DNA of 64,000 nt from assembly GCF_049537155.1 (NCBI RefSeq), contig NZ_JBMVQZ010000001.1:186001-250000 (forward strand), written 5' to 3'. A program made the translations under genes and the position numbers. The notes beneath the pieces were generated by a model. The model saw only the letters and a program-made list of their open reading frames with translations, was not told where the DNA came from and made no database searches. The stretch is from Limisphaera sp049537155. Lineage in GTDB: Bacteria > Verrucomicrobiota > Verrucomicrobiia > Limisphaerales > Limisphaeraceae. Below, piece by piece: positions 58,522 to 64,000 of the stretch (its first letter is position 1; every line of letters starts with the position of its first letter).

Positions 58522-58965
58522 ATCATCTCCGACCTGCGCGAGATCGAAGGCCGGCGCTATCCGGCGCGGCGCCGCACGCAGAACCTCGTGGGGGGTGTGG
58601 CGCCCATCCAGTGCCAGAATTTCTGCATGGGTTATGTCACGCTCGATCCCAAGGGCGGTCAGGTTCCGTGGCACAACCAGGAGCAGGAAGAGGTTTATTT
58701 CATCCTGGAGGGCACCGGTGAGATGTGCCTGGGTGAGGAACGCCGGACGGTGACCGGCGGCCAGGCCGTGTACATCCCGCCGCGTGTCTATCATCAGCTG
58801 ACCAACATCGGGGAGACGCCGCTGCGGATGATCTATGTTTACGGCCCGGCCGGTGACGTGGCGCATTGGAGGCAGGAACTGGAGGGCACCCTGCCCCGGG
58901 CCGGGGTCGAAGCCCCTCCCCTGCCCCCGGGCGCATGGCCGCAGTGCACGGACAAGCCGGCCTGA
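58519..58965 (+). CDS. Cupin-domain protein
   Basis: A 148-residue single-domain cupin. The first motif is recognisable as 'GGQVPWHNQEQEEVYFILEGTGEMCLG' (family pattern G...H.H....E...VL.G, with one His replaced by Asn) and the second as 'GGQAVYIPPRVYHQLTNIGETPLRMIYVYGPAG' (G..... P.G..H...N). Remaining metal ligands include His, Glu and the later His. Such cupins in sugar clusters are isomerases, lyases or dioxygenases of sugar acids. The tail (LPRAGVEAPPLPPGAWPQC) is Pro-rich. It may have its own leaderless promoter. Confidence 0.83.
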   Translation: MIISDLREIEGRRYPARRRTQNLVGGVAPIQCQNFCMGYVTLDPKGGQVPWHNQEQEEVYFILEGTGEMCLGEERRTVTGGQAVYIPPRVYHQLTNIGETPLRMIYVYGPAGDVAHWRQELEGTLPRAGVEAPPLPPGAWPQCTDKPA

Positions 58966-59032
58966 GAGAAGAATCCCGAATTTCGGCCCTCGCCAGGCCG
59001 GTTTGCACCGAAGACTTTGACCTTTTTCAGCC

Positions 59033-60184
59033 ATGAAGACCTACACTGTCGGCATCATCATGAACGGGGTGACCGGCCGGATGGGCACCAATCAGCATTA
59101 CATCCGGTCGATCCTGGCCATCATGAAACAGGGCGGCGTTCGCCGGGGGGATTCCGAGGTCATTCTGCCCCGCCCTTTGCTGGTGGGCCGGAACCCGGCG
59201 AAGCTTGAGAAACTGGCTGCCATGGGCGAGAACGTCCGATGGACCACCGATCTGGACGCAGCCCTTTCCGACAAGGAGAACCAAATCTATTTCGACGCCC
59301 AGACCACCGGCCTGCGAGCCGCGGCCGTGCTGAAGGCCCTGGCCGCGGGCAAACACATCTATTGTGAGAAACCCACGGCCACGAGTACCGCCACGGCGTA
59401 CGAACTCTATCAAAAGGCCAAGCAGGCCGGAGTGAAACACGGCGTGGTCCAGGACAAACTCTGGCTGCCCGGTTTGCGCAAGCTCCAGATGCTGGTGCGC
59501 TCAGGGTTCTTCGGGGAGATCCTTTCCGTCCGGGGCGAGTTCGGCTACTGGGTGTTCGACGGCGAGCATGTCCCGGCGCAGCGGCCCTCCTGGAATTATC
59601 GCAAGGAAGACGACGGCGGGATCATCGTGGACATGCTGTGCCACTGGCGGTATGTGCTCGACAATCTTTTCGCGCCGGTCAAGGCCGTCTCCTGCCTGGG
59701 CGCCACACACATCAAACAGCGTTGGGACGAGCAAGGCCGGCCGTATCGCTGCACGGCTGATGACGCCGCCTATGCCACCTTCGAACTCGAAAACGGCGTG
59801 ATCGCCCATTTCAACTCTTCCTGGTGCGTCCGTGTCCGGCGGGACGATCTGCTGACGATTCAGGTGGACGGCACGAAGGGTTCGGCCGTGGCAGGGCTGC
59901 GCGACTGTTGGGTCCAACCGGCGCATGCCACTCCGCGCCCGGTCTGGAATCCGGACCTGCCCAACCCGATCAACTTCTACGAAAACTGGCTGCGCGTGCC
60001 CGACTACGAAAACTATGACAACGCCTTCAAGGTCCAGTGGGAGCTCTTTCTCCGGCACGTCGTTTGGGACGAGCCGTTTCGCTGGAACCTGTTGGAAGGC
60101 GCCAAGGGTGTGCAACTGGCCGAGAAAGGCCTGGAATCGTGGCAGCGCCGTGCCTGGGTGGAGGTCCCGCCGCTGGAACCCTGA
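59033..60184 (+). CDS. Gfo/Idh/MocA-family oxidoreductase
   Basis: A 383-residue NAD(P)-dependent dehydrogenase family protein. The N-terminal nucleotide-binding loop is unusual: 'GIIMNGVTGRMGTNQHYIRSI', more like the GxxGRMG loop of DapB than the normal GxGxxG. The family Glu-Lys-Pro is present in 'HIYCEKPTATST', and 'DDGGIIVDMLCHWRYVLDNLF' is the C-terminal domain active-site stretch (D..H pattern). It ends with 'EPFRWNLLEGAKGVQLAEKGLESW'. Likely role: oxidation of a sugar or cyclitol hydroxyl, acting with the isomerase-like and cupin proteins upstream. Confidence 0.85.
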   Translation: MKTYTVGIIMNGVTGRMGTNQHYIRSILAIMKQGGVRRGDSEVILPRPLLVGRNPAKLEKLAAMGENVRWTTDLDAALSDKENQIYFDAQTTGLRAAAVLKALAAGKHIYCEKPTATSTATAYELYQKAKQAGVKHGVVQDKLWLPGLRKLQMLVRSGFFGEILSVRGEFGYWVFDGEHVPAQRPSWNYRKEDDGGIIVDMLCHWRYVLDNLFAPVKAVSCLGATHIKQRWDEQGRPYRCTADDAAYATFELENGVIAHFNSSWCVRVRRDDLLTIQVDGTKGSAVAGLRDCWVQPAHATPRPVWNPDLPNPINFYENWLRVPDYENYDNAFKVQWELFLRHVVWDEPFRWNLLEGAKGVQLAEKGLESWQRRAWVEVPPLEP

Positions 60185-60379
60185 CCCGCAGGCGCCCGGG
60201 TGTAAAGTTTGATAGGGCACCCGGCCCGACTCGGGCGGGGCGCACCGTCCGGATGGGCCAAGCCCTGTCCTCCCGAGAAAGGCGGTGCGGCGTTCGTTCC
60301 GTTGGAAGACCGGCCCGGCAGCCAGAGGCGACACGCGGGCTTGGGGAACCCGGAACAGGCCCGGACAGCCGGGCCTGCC

Positions 60380-61291
60380 TTAGATCCGGGTGTACCGCCT
60401 CAGCAGGGCGGCACGCGCTTCGATGTCACGGAGTTGGATGCGGTCCAACCGGGTCAGCCCGAATCCTTCGCAACAGAAGCTGGCGACGACGCTCCCGTAG
60501 AAGATGGCGCGTCGGAGGCGCGATTCCCATGGGCCACGACCCCGTGCCAGCCGGCCCATCAGTGCTCCGGCGAAGCTGTCTCCCGCGCCTGTGGGATCCA
60601 CCACACGGGCCAACGGGAACGCGGGTGCAACGAACATTCCGCTCCGGGACGACAGGATGGCCCCGTGTTCGCCCTTCTTGACGATGACGAAACGCGGTCC
60701 GAGCGCGTGCAACCGCCGCAGGGCGGTCACGACGTTGGATTCTCCGGTCAATTGGGCTGCCTCGGTGTCATTCAGGATGAACAGGTCCACCCGCCGGAGC
60801 AGCTCCAGCAATTCCGACCGGGCGGTCTCGATCCACAAATCCATCGTGTCAGCGGCGACGAACCGCGGCTTTTCCAGTTGCCGCAACACGTGAAGCTGCA
60901 GGGCCGGCGCAATGTTGCCCAGCAGCACGAAGGGGGATCGCCGGTATCGCTCGGGCAGGTCGGGCCGAAACTCTGCAAACACACCCAGGTCGGTCAGCAG
61001 GGTGCGCCGCCGGTTCATGTTGGACTCGTACTCGCCCGCCCAATGAAAGGTCCTGCCCGGGCGCCGTTGCAAACCTTCCAGATCGATCCCGTGGCGCCGG
61101 AAGAGGCTCAGGTAACGCGTCGGAAAATCTCCACCCACCACGCCCACCATCAACGCCGGAGCGAAAAAGCTGGCCGCCACGGCCGCGTAGCTGGCCGATC
61201 CGCCCAACAGCCGGTCCCGGGCACCATGCGGCGTGCGAATCGAATCGAGAGCCGTCGAACCAACAATCAGGACACTCATGGCGTGAACCAT
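60380..61291 (-). CDS. PfkB-family carbohydrate kinase
   Basis: A 303-residue ribokinase-fold kinase. It starts MSVLIVGSTALDSI after four residues, has 'LGGSASYAAVAASFFAPALMVGVVGGDFP' (the PfkB GG motif), 'FILNDTEAAQLTGE', 'FVIVKKGEHGAIL' and the C-terminal anion-hole signature 'VVDPTGAGDSFAGALMG' with the catalytic Asp. Subfamily members include ribo-, adenosine/inosine- and sugar kinases. The ATG at 61291 has CAGGG a few bases upstream; an ATG at 61279 is an alternative. It is convergent with the oxidoreductase gene and divergent from the GH127-like gene. Confidence 0.9.
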   Translation of the reverse strand: MVHAMSVLIVGSTALDSIRTPHGARDRLLGGSASYAAVAASFFAPALMVGVVGGDFPTRYLSLFRRHGIDLEGLQRRPGRTFHWAGEYESNMNRRRTLLTDLGVFAEFRPDLPERYRRSPFVLLGNIAPALQLHVLRQLEKPRFVAADTMDLWIETARSELLELLRRVDLFILNDTEAAQLTGESNVVTALRRLHALGPRFVIVKKGEHGAILSSRSGMFVAPAFPLARVVDPTGAGDSFAGALMGRLARGRGPWESRLRRAIFYGSVVASFCCEGFGLTRLDRIQLRDIEARAALLRRYTRI

Positions 61292-61474
61292 TTCGAACCC
61301 TGCCTCGCCCCGTCACGGCCGGGGCAATGGCGCATGACGCTATCCGAAACGCGCACCCGGCCGCAATCCCGGAACCGGAGAGCCAACCGCCGATCCCCTC
61401 CCACAAGACCGCCCTGGGCGGGCGCTTCGCGGAGGGATTGCCAGTCCGCGCCCGGTTGATCCATCCTGCCCGTG

Positions 61475-63805
61475 ATGCAGTTCTCGACCGGGTGTCCCTT
61501 GCTGGCGCTGGCTGCCCTTGTTGCCGTGCCGTGGACCTGCGGCGCCGAGGCGCGATCTCCCGGGCCCCACGTGCTGCAACCCCGGGTCTGCGACGCGCTC
61601 ACACTGGTCCAACCCGATGCCGTGCACGTCGAGGGTTGGCTCGGCTGCCGCATCCACAGCAACCTGACGCAAAGGCTGCTTCAGGTGGATCTGGATCCCC
61701 TGCTGGCCGGCCATCGCCACCGGCCGGGCAACCATCCGTGGATCGGCGAGCACATCGGCAAGTGGCTGCACGCCGCGACGCTCGCGTGGGCCTACAGCGG
61801 GGAGCCGGCGTTGCGGGCCAGACTGGACCAGGCGGTGACCGACCTTCTACGGACACAGGAGCCCGATGGCTATCTCGGCACTTACACGCCGGAACACCGC
61901 TTCGGCCTTTATCCGGGGGCCGACTGGGATGTCTGGTCGCACAAGTACAATCTCATCGGATTGCTGACCTACCACGAGTACACCGGGCACGGGCCGGCCC
62001 TGGAGGCGTGCCGGCGGATGGCCGACCTGTTGCTGGACACCTTTCCCCGCCGGAAAAGCATCCTGGCCGCGGGCACGCACATGGGCATGGCGGCCACGAG
62101 CGTGCTGGAGCCCATCGTCCTTTTGTACCGCCGGACAGGCGAGGAACGATACCTCGCTTTCGCACGCTACATCGTGCGCGCGTGGGAGGAGCCGGACGGG
62201 CCGCGCATCCTGGGCGCCCTTTTGACCCACGGCCGTGTCCATCGGACGGCCAATGCCAAGGCCTACGAGTTGTTGTCCAATCTCGCGGGGTTGTGCGAGC
62301 TGTACCGCGTCACCGGCGAGTCGGATTACCTGCGCGCGGTGGAGGCTGCGTGGGAGGACGTGGTTCTGCGCAGGTTGTACGTGACCGGCGGCGCCAGCCA
62401 GGGGGAGTACTTTCGGGAAGATCACGAACTGCCCAACCATGAGGCGGCGCACGTGGCCGAAACCTGCGTCACGGTGACCTGGTTGCAGCTCAACCTTCAG
62501 TTGCTCCGGCTGACGGGCCGGGCGCAATACGCGCGGGAAGTGGAGCGCACGCTCTATAATCACCTGACGGCGGCCCAGCACCCGTCCGGCCGAACGTGGT
62601 GTTATTTCACCCCGTTGGAAGGCCGCAAGACGTACGGGCCGGGGATCAACTGCTGTGTCTCCAGCGGTCCAAGGGGCCTGGCCCTCGCACCGCTGAGCAC
62701 ATATGGCGTGGTGGGGCAGGACTCCGACGCCCCCGAAGTGGCGGTCATGACGTTTGAAACCTCGCGCGCTCACCTCGCCTGGTCGGGCGGCGGGGTCACG
62801 GTGGTGCAGCAAAGCGGTTTTCCCACGCGGGGCGTCTCCCGGTTGACCTTCCGACTCGAAAAGCCCACCCGGTTCGGACTCCGCGTTCACTCGCCGGATT
62901 GGGCCGGGCCGGTCCGACTTTACTTCGGTGGTCGGCCGCTCTCGGCCGGGAGTCGGGATGGTTGGACCGAGGTGCCGGCCCGGTTCTGGAAGGACGGCGA
63001 CACGCTGGAAATGCGGTTCAGACTGGAAGCGGTGCTTTTGCCCGGTAAACACGGCAACCAGGGGCGGGCGGCGCTGAGCTGGGGCCCGTTCGTCCTGGCC
63101 TGTGAATCCCCGGCAGACGCCGCCCTCCCCTCCCCGTTCGCCGTGGGTTGGAAACCTCCGGTCCGGGGCTCCGCGCGTTGGCAAAACGGCGGGCGTCTGC
63201 TGGTTCACACGCGCTCCCTGGCCACGCGCGGAGGAAAGCCGTTGGAGACGGATCTGGTCACGTTTGCCGACGCGGGCTCTGAAGGCGCGCCGTACCGGGT
63301 GTGGTTGTGGGGACCGGACCCCGGGTGGCAACAGCGCGTCTCGGCATTGGCCGAAGGGAGCGAAAGCAGATCGCGGCCCGGCAACCAGTCCGGTTCCATC
63401 CTCGACGGCGACCCCGGGAGCGTCGTGGTGACCTACGACGGCCGCTGGTCGGTCGAGGACTGGTTTGCCGTTTCCCTTCCCGGGCCGGTGCGGATCCGGC
63501 GGGTGATCTTCCGGCATGGGCGCACCTTCCATGACGGCGGCTGGTTCGATACCAGCCAGGGCAAACCCCGGGTTCAGGTGCGGCGGACGGTGGACGGTCC
63601 CTGGGAAACCGTGGGTGTGTTGGATGACTACCCGGCGACCTCGGCCACGGACGCTGCAGGCCTGCGCGGGGGCGAGGCGTTCGAACTCCGACTGGCCGGC
63701 CCTGTGGAAGTGGTGGCGGTCCGGGTGGCGGGCCGACCAGCCTGCGGGGACAACCCGGCACAGGCATTCAGTTCCTGCGCGGAGTTGGAGGCTTTTGAGG
63801 AGTGA
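61475..63805 (+). CDS. Secreted GH127-like (beta-L-arabinofuranosidase family) enzyme
   Basis: A 776-residue exported protein. The signal peptide is about 1-25 (LLALAALVAVPWTCGAEA). The (alpha/alpha)6 barrel is of the DUF1680/GH127 type: 'WIGEHIGKWLHAATLAW', 'LLRTQEPDGYLGTYTP', 'WDVWSHKYNLIGLLTYH', and the zinc-cysteine active site, with E329 and C331 in 'HVAETCVTVTW' and C393-C394 in 'GINCCVSSGPRGLA'. This matches the Glu-Cys-Cys-Cys set of B. longum HypBA1 (E338, C340, C417, C418). After a beta-sandwich, the last roughly 130 residues resemble an F5/8-type (CBM32-like) domain. It probably removes arabinofuranose from plant or gum polysaccharides. ATG 61475; GTG 61472 is possible. Confidence 0.88.
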   Translation: MQFSTGCPLLALAALVAVPWTCGAEARSPGPHVLQPRVCDALTLVQPDAVHVEGWLGCRIHSNLTQRLLQVDLDPLLAGHRHRPGNHPWIGEHIGKWLHAATLAWAYSGEPALRARLDQAVTDLLRTQEPDGYLGTYTPEHRFGLYPGADWDVWSHKYNLIGLLTYHEYTGHGPALEACRRMADLLLDTFPRRKSILAAGTHMGMAATSVLEPIVLLYRRTGEERYLAFARYIVRAWEEPDGPRILGALLTHGRVHRTANAKAYELLSNLAGLCELYRVTGESDYLRAVEAAWEDVVLRRLYVTGGASQGEYFREDHELPNHEAAHVAETCVTVTWLQLNLQLLRLTGRAQYAREVERTLYNHLTAAQHPSGRTWCYFTPLEGRKTYGPGINCCVSSGPRGLALAPLSTYGVVGQDSDAPEVAVMTFETSRAHLAWSGGGVTVVQQSGFPTRGVSRLTFRLEKPTRFGLRVHSPDWAGPVRLYFGGRPLSAGSRDGWTEVPARFWKDGDTLEMRFRLEAVLLPGKHGNQGRAALSWGPFVLACESPADAALPSPFAVGWKPPVRGSARWQNGGRLLVHTRSLATRGGKPLETDLVTFADAGSEGAPYRVWLWGPDPGWQQRVSALAEGSESRSRPGNQSGSILDGDPGSVVVTYDGRWSVEDWFAVSLPGPVRIRRVIFRHGRTFHDGGWFDTSQGKPRVQVRRTVDGPWETVGVLDDYPATSATDAAGLRGGEAFELRLAGPVEVVAVRVAGRPACGDNPAQAFSSCAELEAFEE

Positions 63806-64000
63806 CGGGCCGCGCGGTCCGCACCGCTGAGAAATTCTCTCGCCGGCCCGAAAGAACGGCCCGGGCTTGCTCCCCTTTGAATTCCTGCCGATGTTGGACC
63901 ACAAGGAGCGTGACTGCCCGCCTCCCGGCGGATGTGCTGTCCGGGGTCCGGAATGCACCAGAGCCCGGGTGGAGCGACCGCTGAAGCGGACTCGGGAAGA
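63806..64000. other. Window-end intergenic sequence
   Basis: The last 195 bases contain no gene I can support and no clear terminator. Any following gene starts beyond the window. Confidence 0.4.

Noticed and set aside
60204..60260. CCGGGTG...CACCCGG and CCCGACTCGGG repeats downstream of the oxidoreductase as a terminator
   Set aside because: Stems are short, loops long and no T run follows; G+C-rich sequence gives such pairs by chance.
1..64000. Mobile elements, CRISPR arrays, prophage, toxin-antitoxin or restriction systems
   Set aside because: No transposase, integrase, repeat-spacer pattern or defence protein was recognised anywhere in the window.

Overview
This 64 kb window is chromosomal DNA from a bacterium with high G+C content and densely packed genes on both strands. 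I see no insertion sequence, prophage, CRISPR array, rRNA or recognisable tRNA. The best taxonomic guess is Verrucomicrobiota (perhaps Limisphaerales-like). This is an inference from a PEP-CTERM protein, many secreted glycoside hydrolases, a sodium-sugar symporter next to Leloir genes, a large ligand-sensing kinase with a propeller domain, and a cluster of Gfo/Idh/MocA, cupin and sugar-isomerase genes.

Layout. 0-8 kb: the end of dnaJ, rsmE, then leftward ppk1, a coiled-coil zinc-ribbon gene, and an operon of a PurD-like ATP-grasp enzyme, alanine racemase and an aminoacyl-tRNA-protein-transferase-like gene. 8-14 kb: ApbE lipoprotein, a receiver-kinase protein, a divergent pair (NahK-like sugar kinase / cellobiose 2-epimerase-like enzyme), and a PEP-CTERM protein with a clear terminator. 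14-19 kb: leftward clpS-DUF2017-aat (N-degron recognition), a PAS/PP2C regulator whose receiver carries Glu at the phospho-acceptor site, and a secreted glycosidase-like protein. 19-27.5 kb: NfeD protease and slipin, an FmdB-type zinc ribbon, a membrane protein, speA, an aldo/keto reductase, accD and comF. 27.6-33 kb: BrkB/YihY-type membrane protein, DCC protein, tatD, a GH5 enzyme and an RluA-type pseudouridine synthase.

33.4-42.6 kb is a galactose module. It starts with a promoter and a roughly 190-nt strongly structured untranslated region ending in a terminator-like hairpin. A sodium/sugar symporter, galM, galK, galT and an exported GH2 beta-galactosidase follow. Together they would release galactose outside the cytoplasm, import it and pass it to the Leloir pathway; galE is not in the window.

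42.7-54 kb: gatA, dtd, a tiny membrane protein and pheT leftward; then an ExuT-like MFS transporter and a two-component pair rightward (an extracytoplasmic propeller sensor and a NarL-type regulator). A 1 kb stretch without a gene follows. 54-64 kb: lepB and lepA leftward; an isomerase-like / cupin / Gfo-Idh-MocA cluster rightward; a PfkB kinase leftward; and a secreted GH127-like enzyme rightward.

Several start codons lie 6-9 nt after a plausible -10 box and have no Shine-Dalgarno sequence (clpS, the BrkB-like gene, the MFS gene, the sensor kinase, the cupin), which suggests leaderless transcripts. The strongest candidates for undescribed biology are the structured RNA ahead of the galactose module, the ATP-grasp/racemase/transferase operon, and the receiver with a built-in phosphomimetic residue. 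All functions are read from protein sequence patterns; no database search was run.
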